Origin: JABMMZ01 sp040386935
GTDB taxonomy: Bacteria; Bacteroidota; Bacteroidia; NS11-12g; UBA955
Direction of reading: 5' to 3'
DNA: 64,000 bases
Assembly: GCA_040386935.1 (NCBI GenBank)
Contig: JAZKEQ010000016.1
Coordinates: 1-64,000 of the forward strand
Below are positions 49,365 through 58,806 of this stretch, piece by piece. Below the pieces are notes generated by a model. It was not told where the DNA came from and made no database searches. It saw nothing but the letters and a program-made list of their open reading frames with translations. Every line of letters begins with the position of its first letter. Within the stretch, counting starts at the first letter, position 1. The position numbers were made by a program, and so were the translations under genes.

Positions 49365-49817
49365 ATGAACAGCATATTCAATCAGGCCGATACCCAAGCA
49401 TTTCTCCATCGCATCGATGAGTTAACGCCCGAAAGCAAAGCGCTTTGGGGTAAAATGCAGGTGAGCCAGATGCTGGCCCATTGTCAGCAACCCATTCGCG
49501 TAGGTTTGGGTGAATTGAAATTAAAGCGCGGGATCATCGGCATGCTGTTCGGTAAACTGGCTAGAAAAAAACTGACCGCAAGTGATGAACCATTTGCGAG
49601 AAATATGCCAACAGACAAGCACTTTATCATTAAAGAATTTTCTGATTTTGAAACTGAAAAAAATAAGTTAAAAGCCCTCATCAGACGTCTGTTTGAAGGT
49701 GGCCCGGATGTACTCACTAAAAATGCCCATCCTTTTTTTGGCAGGTTGACCACCCGACAGTGGGACCTGCTGGTGGTGAAGCACCTCGACCACCATTTAC
49801 GCCAGTTCGGGGTTTAA
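49365..49817 (+). CDS. DUF1569 (DinB-like) protein, copy 2
   Basis: 150 aa, the same length as the copy at 37853-38305. Shared landmarks are ALWGKMQVSQMLAHC (possible metal His), the middle FGKLARKKL, and the C-terminal LDHHLRQFGV with its His pair. Identity by eye is moderate, so the copies are paralogues and not a recent duplication. A TAATTTTG box at 49339-49346 lies 18 nt upstream. Function unknown. Confidence 0.87.
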   Translation: MNSIFNQADTQAFLHRIDELTPESKALWGKMQVSQMLAHCQQPIRVGLGELKLKRGIIGMLFGKLARKKLTASDEPFARNMPTDKHFIIKEFSDFETEKNKLKALIRRLFEGGPDVLTKNAHPFFGRLTTRQWDLLVVKHLDHHLRQFGV

Positions 49818-49930
49818 TTGTACGTATTTAAACAGCCTGTCTCTAAAGGCATTGGGCGCTTGTCGATAAAAATTATAATTATTGGTACAGTTTATTTAAA
49901 TTTGGCATCCTTTTAGATTTTTATAGACAT

Positions 49931-52855
49931 ATGCAAAAAATTGTTATCGCCTTGGTGGCATTCATCGCTTTCTCTGCGAAAGCCCAAATCAGATACGCCA
50001 CTTACGGCAAAGAAAAGCACGGTAAGTACTCTTATATCAAGGTACAGGGCGATCCTACCAACAGTCGCTGGTATGTGTTGGAGAACGGTTTAACAGTGAT
50101 ACTGGCCGTTAACAAAGACCAACCGCGTGTGCAAACACTGATTGCTACAAAAGCAGGCAGTAAAAACGACCCGGCTGATAATACCGGATTGGCGCATTAC
50201 CTCGAACACCTGTTGTTCAAAGGCACCGATCAATACGGCACCCAGGATTATGTAAAAGAAAAATTTTACCTCGACCAGATTGATAACCTGTATGAGCAAT
50301 ACAACAAAACGCGAGATACTACAATGCGCAAACGCATTTATCGCCAGATAGACAGCGTAAGTGGCTTGGCTGCAAAGTACAGCATAGCCAATGAGTTTGA
50401 TAAAATTTGCCAATCAATAGGTGCACAAAATACCAATGCATTTACAAGTGTTGAACAAACCGTGTATGTCAATGATATTCCTTCCAACATGATTCACCAA
50501 TGGATTGAACTGGAATCAGAACGCTACAGAAATCCTGTATTCCGTTTGTTCCACACTGAATTAGAGGCGGTGTATGAAGAAAAAAATATTTCATTGGATA
50601 ACGATGCTGAAGAGGCTTACGAAAAACTGAATGCCAGTTTATTTCGACAACACCCTTATGGTACTCAAACAACCATAGGCACTGTTGAGCATTTAAAAAA
50701 TCCTTCACTGATAAAAATCAGAGAGTATTTCAATACGTATTATGTGCCGAATAATATGGCCGTCATCATGGCCGGTGATTTTGATCCTGAAATCGTTATT
50801 GAAATGATTGATCACCATTTCGGCAGCATGAAAAGCAAACCGGTACCTGCTTTTACTTTTAAGCCCGAGTATCCAAGAGGTCGCCCCGATAGTATTTCTG
50901 TTACAGGTCCTGATGCCGCCAATCTGATGATGGCATGGCGTTTTGATGGTGTGGCCAGCAAAGAAGCCATGATGGTGCGCATCATCGATTTAATATTGAG
51001 CAACAACAAAGCAGGTTTAATTGATTTGAATCTGGTGAAAGAACAAAAAGTATTGTCTGCTTCTTCATCACCTGATTTCATGAAAGATTATACCGTTCAC
51101 ATGATGTTTGGAAAACCAAAAGCAGGTCAGAGTCTGGAAGAAGTGCGCGACTTATTGCTCGAGCAATTGAACAACATTAAAAAAGGCAACTTCGATGAAA
51201 AATTATTAAAAGGCATTATCGCCAACAATACTGTTGATAATATCCGCCAATTGGAAGACAATTCAGGCATCGCTTACAGCATGCTGGATGCATTCATTAC
51301 CGGCAGAAAATGGATGGATGTGTTGAACATCAACTATGAGATGAGCAAGATTACAAAAGCGGATATTGTTGAGTTCGCTAATGAATACTACACCGATGGT
51401 TATTCAATCGTTTACAAAAGAACAGGTGAAGATACCAAGCAGGCCAAAATTGATAAACCAAACATTACAGAAGTGGATCTTAACAGAGATAAAACTTCAA
51501 AGTTTGTAACTGAATTACTAGAAGAAGAATCAGATACCATTTATCCAAAATTTATTGATTACAATAAAGACATTCACTTTTCTAAAATAGGAAATAGCGA
51601 AGTGTTGTATAAGAAGAATGATAAGAACCAATTGTTCACTTTGTATTATGTGGTAGAAATGGGCAAATTGAATGACAAGAAATTGCCTTTCGCTTTAGAT
51701 TATTTACAATATGTAGGGACAGACAAATTGAGTGCCTCTGAATTGAGTATGAAGTTTTATCAATTGGCTTGCAACTTTGGTATTTCAGCCGGTGAAAAAC
51801 GCAGCTATGTGTATCTGAATGGTCCACAGGAAAATTTCAAAGAAGCACTGCAATTGTTTGAGGATTTGCTGGCCAATGCCAAGCCTGATCAAAAAGCATT
51901 AGAAGATTATATCGGCAGACAGTTGAAAGGCAGAGCAGATGCGAAACTGAATAAACGCGCCATCTCTTCGGCCTTGAGTTCGTATGCACTTTATGGTAAA
52001 GTAAATCCAAGAACGTATACTTTAACCAATGCGGAATTGCAACAATTGAAGGCAGATGAATTAATTACTATTATTAAAAATTTGACCAAATACTACCATC
52101 AGGTGATGTATTACGGTCCACAGGATAATGCAGGCTTTACAGCTGATATTCTTGCCCTGCATAAATTTCCAGCCACCGTTTTACCGACTCCTGCGGCCTA
52201 TGTATTTAAGCCACAAACAGTAGCCTCTACTCAAGTGTACTTTGCCCATTATGAAATGGTGCAGGCAGAAATTAATTGGCGTCATACAGCCGATATTTTT
52301 GATATCAACAAGGCACCCGTTATCAGAGCGTATAACGAATACTTTGGTGGTGGTATGAGCAGTGTCGTATTCCAGGAAATCAGAGAGTCGAGAGCATTGG
52401 CTTATTCAACTTATTCGTATTACAGTCAGGCGACTGAAAAAGGCAAGAACGATATCTTATTGGCTTATGTAGGCACTCAGGCAGATAAAATGAATGATGC
52501 CATCACAGCAATGAATGAATTGCTGAACAATATGCCGGATAACGAAGAGAGTTTCAATCAGGCAAAACAGGCCATTATCAGCAGCATCGAAGCAGAGCGA
52601 ATTAATCAAACAGATGTATTCTTCAGTTATTTGAGTGCAGTGGATATGGGCATTTCATTTGACAACAGAAAAGCGATATACGAAGCCATTAAATCGATGC
52701 AGTACAAAGACATTAAAGCTTTCCAGGAACAACATGTAAAAGGACAAAAATGGATCATCAGTATCTTGGGTTCTAAGGAAAAAATTAAAACGACTGACCT
52801 GAGCAAATACGGTGAAGTACACATCGTAACACTTGAGGAAATTTTCGGTTATTAA
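49931..52855 (+). CDS. M16 family (pitrilysin-like) zinc metallopeptidase
   Basis: 974 aa with a signal peptide (MQKIVIALVAFIAFSAKA), so it acts outside the cytoplasm. The inverted zinc motif HYLEHLLFKGT (HxxEH) is at about residues 87-97, and the third ligand Glu should be in the helix near YEEKNISLDNDAE at about 217-229. Two M16 halves are present; the C-terminal half (about 550-950) has the degenerate R/Y pair region IRESRALAYSTYSYY. It degrades short peptides. A TAAATTTG box at 49897-49904 lies 26 nt upstream. A CHU_C protein gene follows 10 bp after its stop. Confidence 0.93.
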   Translation: MQKIVIALVAFIAFSAKAQIRYATYGKEKHGKYSYIKVQGDPTNSRWYVLENGLTVILAVNKDQPRVQTLIATKAGSKNDPADNTGLAHYLEHLLFKGTDQYGTQDYVKEKFYLDQIDNLYEQYNKTRDTTMRKRIYRQIDSVSGLAAKYSIANEFDKICQSIGAQNTNAFTSVEQTVYVNDIPSNMIHQWIELESERYRNPVFRLFHTELEAVYEEKNISLDNDAEEAYEKLNASLFRQHPYGTQTTIGTVEHLKNPSLIKIREYFNTYYVPNNMAVIMAGDFDPEIVIEMIDHHFGSMKSKPVPAFTFKPEYPRGRPDSISVTGPDAANLMMAWRFDGVASKEAMMVRIIDLILSNNKAGLIDLNLVKEQKVLSASSSPDFMKDYTVHMMFGKPKAGQSLEEVRDLLLEQLNNIKKGNFDEKLLKGIIANNTVDNIRQLEDNSGIAYSMLDAFITGRKWMDVLNINYEMSKITKADIVEFANEYYTDGYSIVYKRTGEDTKQAKIDKPNITEVDLNRDKTSKFVTELLEEESDTIYPKFIDYNKDIHFSKIGNSEVLYKKNDKNQLFTLYYVVEMGKLNDKKLPFALDYLQYVGTDKLSASELSMKFYQLACNFGISAGEKRSYVYLNGPQENFKEALQLFEDLLANAKPDQKALEDYIGRQLKGRADAKLNKRAISSALSSYALYGKVNPRTYTLTNAELQQLKADELITIIKNLTKYYHQVMYYGPQDNAGFTADILALHKFPATVLPTPAAYVFKPQTVASTQVYFAHYEMVQAEINWRHTADIFDINKAPVIRAYNEYFGGGMSSVVFQEIRESRALAYSTYSYYSQATEKGKNDILLAYVGTQADKMNDAITAMNELLNNMPDNEESFNQAKQAIISSIEAERINQTDVFFSYLSAVDMGISFDNRKAIYEAIKSMQYKDIKAFQEQHVKGQKWIISILGSKEKIKTTDLSKYGEVHIVTLEEIFGY

Positions 52856-52865
52856 TTCAATCGGT

Positions 52866-53516
52866 ATGATTAACAATATTTTAAAGAGGGCAGCACTTGT
52901 GGCTGCTCTCTTTTTGTTTGCAACTAATACAAAGGCTCAAATGCGGGCTGCTGAATTTGTGATTGATACTGCATCGCGTCCCATTATTAAATTCAAGTTC
53001 TTCCCTCATCCTTCCTTGAAATACCGCTGGGGCCTTTATCATACAACTGATATTACAAAAACACACAAACCTTTTAAGGAAAGCAAAATTGTATATGACA
53101 CTGATTCAACTTTTAGTATTGATACCAGGGATTCATTAGGGGTTTACCGGGTATGTCTGGAAGTCACTGATTACAGGGGTGATAAAGACACTGTTTGTAA
53201 AAGAATGATGTTAAAATTTGAAACGGTTACTATTCCGCCTAATGTTTTTGTGCCGGGAAAAGATTCAACGGGAAAATTGAGAGAGTTTTCAATAGGTAAA
53301 TATAATTTTGCAAAATATGAGTTGGTGATTTTTGACAGATGGGGTCAAAAAGTATTTGAAAGTAAAGACCAAAAAAAAGGATGGAATGGCAAAGCAATGA
53401 ATCCCGCAATGGATTGCCCTGCCGGCACCTATTATTATATACTGAAATACACGCTGCCTGAAAAGCCTGATGAAGAACTAACACTGAATGGCACTGTTAC
53501 ACTTATCAGAGAATAA
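52866..53516 (+). CDS. Small CHU_C (gliding-motility C-terminal) domain protein
   Basis: 216 aa. I use the ATG at 52866 because it opens a signal peptide (MINNILKRAALVAALFLFAT, cleavage after KAQ) and lies 10 bp after the M16 gene. Residues about 25-110 are a PKD-like immunoglobulin fold (YDTDSTFSIDTRDSLGVYRVCLEVTDY). The C-terminal 95 residues are the CHU_C / T9SS type B domain (PPNVFVPGKDSTG, YELVIFDRWGQKVFES, WNGKAMNPAMDCPAGTYYYILKY). Such domains normally end large adhesins; here the whole protein is tiny. Surface-attached function likely; partner unknown. Confidence 0.85.
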   Translation: MINNILKRAALVAALFLFATNTKAQMRAAEFVIDTASRPIIKFKFFPHPSLKYRWGLYHTTDITKTHKPFKESKIVYDTDSTFSIDTRDSLGVYRVCLEVTDYRGDKDTVCKRMMLKFETVTIPPNVFVPGKDSTGKLREFSIGKYNFAKYELVIFDRWGQKVFESKDQKKGWNGKAMNPAMDCPAGTYYYILKYTLPEKPDEELTLNGTVTLIRE

Positions 53517-53575
53517 ACCGGCATTGGATTATTTCACAAAAAATCCTATACTTGCTTACAGATTAAAATAAAACT

Positions 53576-53935
53576 ATGACGGAAAACAAACTTTGCCTTG
53601 ATTGCGGAAAACCTTTGAGCGGGCGCAGCGACAAAAAATTTTGTGATGATGCCTGCCGCAATAATTACAACAATAAACAAAACAGTGATGCCAATGAGTT
53701 TGTTAAAAAAGTGAATACAATTCTGAGAAAAAACAGACGCGTTATTGAAGGTCTGGTACCCGCTGAAGGCAAAATTACCCTCTCAGAAAAAAAATTGAAA
53801 GATGCCGGATTTAACTTCGATTATCACACCGGCATTTACGAAACAAAAACAGGCAGTATTTATCGCTTGTGTTATGAATTCGGTTACATGAAAATAGAAG
53901 ATAATCGCTATGTGCTGGTAAAGCGCGAACAATAA
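53576..53935 (+). CDS. Zinc-ribbon protein of unknown function
   Basis: 119 aa. The N-terminus carries two Cys pairs, CLDCGKPLSGRSDKKFCDDAC, a zinc-ribbon-like motif. The remaining part (VKKVNTILRKNRRVIEGLVPAEGKITLSEKKLKDAGFNFDYHTGIYETKTGSIY is spread over about 60 residues) has no known function. Similar proteins are found in many Bacteroidota. No signal peptide. Confidence 0.72.
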   Translation: MTENKLCLDCGKPLSGRSDKKFCDDACRNNYNNKQNSDANEFVKKVNTILRKNRRVIEGLVPAEGKITLSEKKLKDAGFNFDYHTGIYETKTGSIYRLCYEFGYMKIEDNRYVLVKREQ

Positions 53936-53945
53936 TTATTACCCA

Positions 53946-54959
53946 ATGAAAATAATCCTTTTAGCTATTTCCCTTCTGGGCTTTTCCATTTTTACAGAAG
54001 CGCAAACAGCCTATCAATACAAAATAAAGGGGAGGGCTAAAATAGGACTCGAAGAATACAAAGCCGCCATTTTAGATTTTGATCAATCCATTGCATTGGA
54101 TTCAAGTGTTGCTGAAGTGTTTTATTATCGCGGTATGGCAAAGGCCTATGCCGGTGATTTAGATGCTGCCATACTCGATATGACTAAGGCCATTGCATTA
54201 AATGCTAAATATTTTGAAGCCTATTATTTCAGAGGATTGTTACATACTGATAATCAAAATTACAAAGCATCTATTATTGATTTTAATAAAGCAGTTACGA
54301 TTAATCCAAAATTGACTGAGGCATTTTTTGCAAAAGCCAATTCGGAATTCAAGATAGGATTATACAAAGAAGCAATTGACGATTATACAAAAACTATATT
54401 ACTGGATCCAAAGTTTATTGAAGCTTACACCAATCGCGGTTCAGTAAAAGTAGAACTGAAAGATTATGCCGGTGCATTGGCAGATTTTAATATGGTCATT
54501 AAAATCAGACCGGATTATTCAATGGCCTACAACAATCGCGGTAAGGTGCAACAACTGCAACAAAATTACAGGGCAGCCATAGCCGATTTTAATATCGCCA
54601 TTCAAATAGATTCAATGTTTACCAATGCGTATTACAACCGAGGCGCTACCAAGTATATGTTTCAGGATTTGCAAGGGGCATTGGATGATTTTACAAAAAC
54701 CATTGCCATTGATTCAAACTTTGCATTGGCCTATTTTTCAAGAGCGCTTATCAGTACTCAATTAAAAGATTATACAGGCGCAATGGCTGATTACAATAAG
54801 GCCTTGGACATTACACCCATGAATTCAGAGATGTACTGCAGCAGAGGTGTGTTGCGGCTCGATATGGGATTGAAAACTGAAGCTTGTCAGGATTTTAATA
54901 TTGCCTTGCGTTTGGGCAATGATAGAGCCAAACAACTGATAGAAAAAACCTGCAAGTAA
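53946..54959 (+). CDS. Secreted TPR-repeat protein
   Basis: 337 aa with a signal peptide (MKIILLAISLLGFSIFTEAQ). About nine 34-residue TPR units follow, with the usual phrases YYRGMAKAYAGDLDAAILDM, YFRGLLHTDNQNYKASIIDF, YTNRGSVKVELKDYAGALADF and YNRGATKYMFQDLQGALDDF. The repeats form a superhelix that binds other proteins. It starts 10 bp after the zinc-ribbon gene, so the two are probably cotranscribed. Confidence 0.9.
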   Translation: MKIILLAISLLGFSIFTEAQTAYQYKIKGRAKIGLEEYKAAILDFDQSIALDSSVAEVFYYRGMAKAYAGDLDAAILDMTKAIALNAKYFEAYYFRGLLHTDNQNYKASIIDFNKAVTINPKLTEAFFAKANSEFKIGLYKEAIDDYTKTILLDPKFIEAYTNRGSVKVELKDYAGALADFNMVIKIRPDYSMAYNNRGKVQQLQQNYRAAIADFNIAIQIDSMFTNAYYNRGATKYMFQDLQGALDDFTKTIAIDSNFALAYFSRALISTQLKDYTGAMADYNKALDITPMNSEMYCSRGVLRLDMGLKTEACQDFNIALRLGNDRAKQLIEKTCK

Positions 54960-54965
54960 TCCCCT

Positions 54966-56063
54966 TTAAAAAGGAGAAGCGTAAGCAGGATTATTCAAAT
55001 AGGTGGTATCTGTCAATGTATTCAAAAACTCAATGATATCTGCTTTCTGTTGACCCGATAAATTCAACTGCTGATTGTGACTGGCAATATTGATATCGAG
55101 ATTGGGAGAGCTGAAATTAATGCCTGTAGAATAAAAATCAAGTACTTCATCCAATGTTTGAAAACGACCATCGTGCATGTAAGGTGCTGAACGCGCAATG
55201 TTGCGCAACGAAGGGATTTTAAACTTGCCTTCATCATTCAGGTTGCCCGTAATATTTCCAAAACCCTTATCTGTAAGTACAGCATCCAGCCCATTGTTGG
55301 CCATAGACCCGGTGATACTGGTATTGCCGAAAAATGGAATATTGCTGTGGCAATGGAAACAATCTGCACCGCCATTCTGAGTAGGCGTCATGAAAAGATT
55401 CAAACCTCTCAGCGCTGATGCATTAATAACATTCAATGTATCTGTTCGGCCCCATAATTTATCAATAGGCGCATTAAATGAAATAATGGTGATAAGAAAT
55501 TGTTCAAGGGCTTTGCTGATGTGGAGCGGTTTTATTTCAGTAACATCAAATGCCTTTTTAAATCCTGATTGATAACGGGGTGAATTTTCAAGTTTTTCAA
55601 TCAGATCATAGATGTTCATGTTCATTTCATCATGTGCTTGTATTGGCATCAGCACTTGTTCTTTCAGAGAATTGGCACGACCATCCCAAAAGAATTTGCG
55701 GTTCCACATTTGATTGAATAAGGCCATGGCATTGCGCGTACCTAATTGTCCAGTAATACCCACGCTTACTCTTCTGCTATCGCTAAATGATCTGTTTTGT
55801 CTGTGGCAACCACTGCAACTCAATGTGCTGTCAGCAGAAAGGATAGGATCATAAAACATCATGCGGCCGAGCATTACACCTTCTTCTGTTAATGCATTGT
55901 CTGAAGGCAAATTAAATGGTGGGTACCATGGTTCGTGTTTCAGAACATAGGGAGTGGGATTGTAAACATCGGTAACAGGTGCATCTATCTTCGCATCTTT
56001 CTTACAGCTTTTTACAACTATCAGCAATAGAATAACAACCAACCAAGCAATTTTTTTTCTCAT
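54966..56063 (-). CDS. MauG/MbnH-like dihaem c-type peroxidase lipoprotein
   Basis: 365 aa with an N-terminal lipoprotein-like signal (lipobox VKSC at residues 17-20). Two haem c sites are present, CSGCHRQ at about 83-89 and CFHCHS at about 237-242, the layout of cytochrome c peroxidase/MauG. The proximal region LGTRNAMALFNQMWNRKFFWDGRANSLKEQ is typical of the family. It overlaps the MbnP-like gene by 4 bp (stop 56060, start 56063). In known MbnH/MbnP pairs the dihaem enzyme oxidises a Trp of its partner; this pairing is inferred from gene order. Confidence 0.9.
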   Translation of the reverse strand: MRKKIAWLVVILLLIVVKSCKKDAKIDAPVTDVYNPTPYVLKHEPWYPPFNLPSDNALTEEGVMLGRMMFYDPILSADSTLSCSGCHRQNRSFSDSRRVSVGITGQLGTRNAMALFNQMWNRKFFWDGRANSLKEQVLMPIQAHDEMNMNIYDLIEKLENSPRYQSGFKKAFDVTEIKPLHISKALEQFLITIISFNAPIDKLWGRTDTLNVINASALRGLNLFMTPTQNGGADCFHCHSNIPFFGNTSITGSMANNGLDAVLTDKGFGNITGNLNDEGKFKIPSLRNIARSAPYMHDGRFQTLDEVLDFYSTGINFSSPNLDINIASHNQQLNLSGQQKADIIEFLNTLTDTTYLNNPAYASPF

Positions 56064-56812
56064 TTAAAATTATCGATTTGAATGGTACCACCTGCATTTT
56101 TAAAAAATTTATCCATCACTAAATCAGGATCGCCTGAGTGTGAAAAATCGCCATCGTTTTTGATACTGAAATCTACAGCGTTGTAAAATATTTTATCAAC
56201 TTCAACGGCCATTTCAAACTTGCTATTTTTACTTATGGTAAAGTCGTATACCAAAGCGTGTTTTTGTGTATGCACATCATTGGCAACATGGTATGAAAAT
56301 GCCTTTTCAAGTCCATTGCTTTTGTAATAGCCTTCAACAATTTGAAAAATATAGCCACCACTCCATCCCCAATGCATGTCGTTGACTGAGGGGTTCAAAG
56401 GATGGTTGATGCTCCATTGCTGAGGATTGCCGTGATTAATTGCAGAGTCGAGGCCCACTTCAAAACGCAGTGATTTATAATCGCCTTTCGGAATATTTTT
56501 AAACGTAAAACTGTCAAGTCGGTCGGCAAGACTTATGAAACCATAAGCATCAGTCAGTTTAACAAATTCGCCATTTGATTTTTCAAGTACGAAATTTGAT
56601 AACAGATATTTGAGTCGCGCTACCCTTATTGTATCATTGGCATGCGTTACCACATAATTCAACCACGACATTGGAATATCGTTGAACTTTCCTGTGAATT
56701 TGAAAGTCAGTGATACGGTTTCATCTGCAGGCTTGTCCGGTGGTGGTGGGTTTTCAGGTTTGCAACTGAAAACAACGAGGGACAGGAGCAATATTTTAAT
56801 ATAGTTTTTCAT
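56060..56812 (-). CDS. MbnP-like copper-binding lipoprotein
   Basis: 250 aa. The ATG at 56812 opens a signal ending in lipobox VFSC (residues 14-17). The MbnP-type beta-sandwich has INHGNPQQWSINHPLNPSVND then MHWGWSGGYIF at about 148-158, with several His and Trp residues close to each other, and a late strand FSYHVANDVHTQKHALVYDF. In characterised MbnP proteins, one Trp is converted to kynurenine, which helps bind copper. The start lies 10 bp after the M1 peptidase stop, and the gene overlaps the dihaem enzyme gene by 4 bp, so all three are one operon. Confidence 0.85.
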   Translation of the reverse strand: MKNYIKILLLSLVVFSCKPENPPPPDKPADETVSLTFKFTGKFNDIPMSWLNYVVTHANDTIRVARLKYLLSNFVLEKSNGEFVKLTDAYGFISLADRLDSFTFKNIPKGDYKSLRFEVGLDSAINHGNPQQWSINHPLNPSVNDMHWGWSGGYIFQIVEGYYKSNGLEKAFSYHVANDVHTQKHALVYDFTISKNSKFEMAVEVDKIFYNAVDFSIKNDGDFSHSGDPDLVMDKFFKNAGGTIQIDNFK

Positions 56813-56822
56813 GTAAAGCGAT

Positions 56823-58739
56823 TTAATAAATAATGATTTTTCTGATATAGGTTGTTTGGGCATCGTGAAACATCATGGTGTAAATACCTGATGCAATGCC
56901 TTGAAATGAAATTCTTTCTATACTGCCTTTCGCCAATGGCAGATCGTATTGTTTGGTCATCACCAATTTACCCGTTGCATCTATCAATTGCCATTTGTCC
57001 AATTGCATATCGTCTAATGAAAAATAACATTCGTTGTGCGAAGGATTAGGGTATATGGTCAATGCACCATTGGTATTTTCCATTGTAAACTGAATGGTAT
57101 GTTTACCCAATATCCACTCATCAGGGTCAAATACCAATTCCTTGATTTTATATGGCAGATTAATTCTAAAATTTTCAATGCCTTTATTGATAGGAATTAC
57201 AATCATTGTATCTTTTGTATGTCCTCTCAGTAAAATAGGCAGCGGTACGTTGTAAAGCGATACAGAAGGGTGACTGGTAGTTTGTATCACATCAATATTC
57301 ACCTCAGTGCCTTTCTGTTGCCATCTGACTGTATAAGTTGGGTAACCTTCGCCTATGATCCAGTCATTGAAATAATCATTCAGGTTTAAACCGGAAGTTT
57401 GTTCAAGGTGAAACTGTAAGTCGCGGGCCCTACCAAAACCATAAGCTGTTGATGTGCCCGACAAATAATTTTTAAGGCCTGTGAAAAAAGCCTGGTCGCC
57501 TATCATCCAGCGCAACTGATGCAATACCAATGCACCTTTCTGATAAGTGGTTCTATAGCTGAACAAAGCACCCACATCGAGCGTGTCTTTAGCCAATACT
57601 GAACCACCATTATCTGACATCACATCTTTTTTATTGCCGGTGAGTTGACTCATCCATTCACTGCGTGGTCTCAAAAAATTATAGCACAGCCAATTGCTGT
57701 AAGTGGCAAAACTTTCATTCAGCCATAATTCACTCCATGAGCCGCAGGTTACCTTGTCGCCAAACCACTGATGGGCCAGTTCGTGTGCTATTAAGTCATA
57801 ACCAAAATTGGCCATGAAACTCATGGTTTGATGTTCCATGCCACCACCAAATGTAAACTGGGCATGACCGTATTTTTCTTTTGCAAAAGGATAGGGGCCG
57901 AACAGGCTGTCAAACAAATGCATCATAGGGCCTGTTTCAGGGGTCTTTGAGCGCGCATCAGCTTCGTTATGGGGGAATACATAGTTCAACACTTCAATCT
58001 GTGTATTGTTGCCCATTGTGATGTAATCGGAATACACACTGTAACGCGATGCGGCAAATGCCACCAGATAAGTTGCAATTGGATAGCGGTGTTGCCAGTG
58101 GTAAGTGTGTATGGTATCTTTAACAGTAATGGATTTTAATACGCCATTTGAAGCCGCTTTATAGGCAGTATCCACGGTAATAAAAACATCCAGGGAATCT
58201 ATTTTATCAGAAAGGTTTTCTCTACACGGCCACCAGTAGTGCGCACCATAAGGTTCGGAAAGGGTTGCTATAACCGGTCCCGACATGGTGACATTGCGCG
58301 TGTAAGCACGGGTGGCTAAATCGGGAGTGCCGTGGTAGTATATGTCAAAACTATCGATGGTGTTGGAGTTTAGTTCGAAAGGCAATAAAATCGTAACGGA
58401 GTGATTAGCAGATTGAATAAAAGAGATGTATTGGTTGTGGTATAAAACGCTGTCAACCGTTAATTCGTTGCGCACATCTAAAATAATATTATCGACTTTG
58501 CCGGTGGTTCTAAAACGGTAAAGCACATTGCCAACAAGGGAGGCATTCTTCATGTTTGGATGCACGTGAAGAGCAGCGAAAGTAATATTGATATTGCCGC
58601 CTGAAGCCCGCTTGCTGTAATTGTTCAATTGATAATAACGTCCCATTTCACTTTTTGCTAAGCTCTCGATATCCGTTTGAGCGTTGGAATAAGTAATATT
58701 AAGACACAGAAAAACAAGTAATGCTGCGAAACACTTCAT
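56823..58739 (-). CDS. M1 aminopeptidase with T9SS sorting domain
   Basis: 638 aa. A signal peptide (MKCFAALLVFLCLNITYSNA) leads to an M1 peptidase: GGMEHQTMS at about 298-306, the zinc motif HELAHQWFGD at about 317-326 and WLNESFATY at about 340-348. The C-terminal 80 residues are a T9SS type A domain (LTIYPNPSHNECYF, ASGIYTMMF, RKIIIY), so it is exported to the surface. A minus-strand TAACTTTG at 58750-58757 lies 10 nt upstream of the start. It is the first gene of the operon with the MbnP-like and dihaem enzyme genes. Confidence 0.93.
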   Translation of the reverse strand: MKCFAALLVFLCLNITYSNAQTDIESLAKSEMGRYYQLNNYSKRASGGNINITFAALHVHPNMKNASLVGNVLYRFRTTGKVDNIILDVRNELTVDSVLYHNQYISFIQSANHSVTILLPFELNSNTIDSFDIYYHGTPDLATRAYTRNVTMSGPVIATLSEPYGAHYWWPCRENLSDKIDSLDVFITVDTAYKAASNGVLKSITVKDTIHTYHWQHRYPIATYLVAFAASRYSVYSDYITMGNNTQIEVLNYVFPHNEADARSKTPETGPMMHLFDSLFGPYPFAKEKYGHAQFTFGGGMEHQTMSFMANFGYDLIAHELAHQWFGDKVTCGSWSELWLNESFATYSNWLCYNFLRPRSEWMSQLTGNKKDVMSDNGGSVLAKDTLDVGALFSYRTTYQKGALVLHQLRWMIGDQAFFTGLKNYLSGTSTAYGFGRARDLQFHLEQTSGLNLNDYFNDWIIGEGYPTYTVRWQQKGTEVNIDVIQTTSHPSVSLYNVPLPILLRGHTKDTMIVIPINKGIENFRINLPYKIKELVFDPDEWILGKHTIQFTMENTNGALTIYPNPSHNECYFSLDDMQLDKWQLIDATGKLVMTKQYDLPLAKGSIERISFQGIASGIYTMMFHDAQTTYIRKIIIY

Positions 58740-58806
58740 ATAATACTAACAAAGTTAAGAAAAAATGCTGTAAAATGAATGTAAAAATTGAATTTTGCAG
58801 CAAATC

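Noticed and set aside
53946..54959. Periodic repeats as a CRISPR array
   Set aside because: The period is about 102 nt, coding, and the units are TPR repeats in one reading frame; the repeats are not identical and there are no spacers. No CRISPR array or cas gene is seen anywhere.
54564..54965. Convergent overlap near 54.96 kb as a sign of a missing gene
   Set aside because: The TPR and dihaem enzyme genes simply end 6 bp apart; no further ORF fits.
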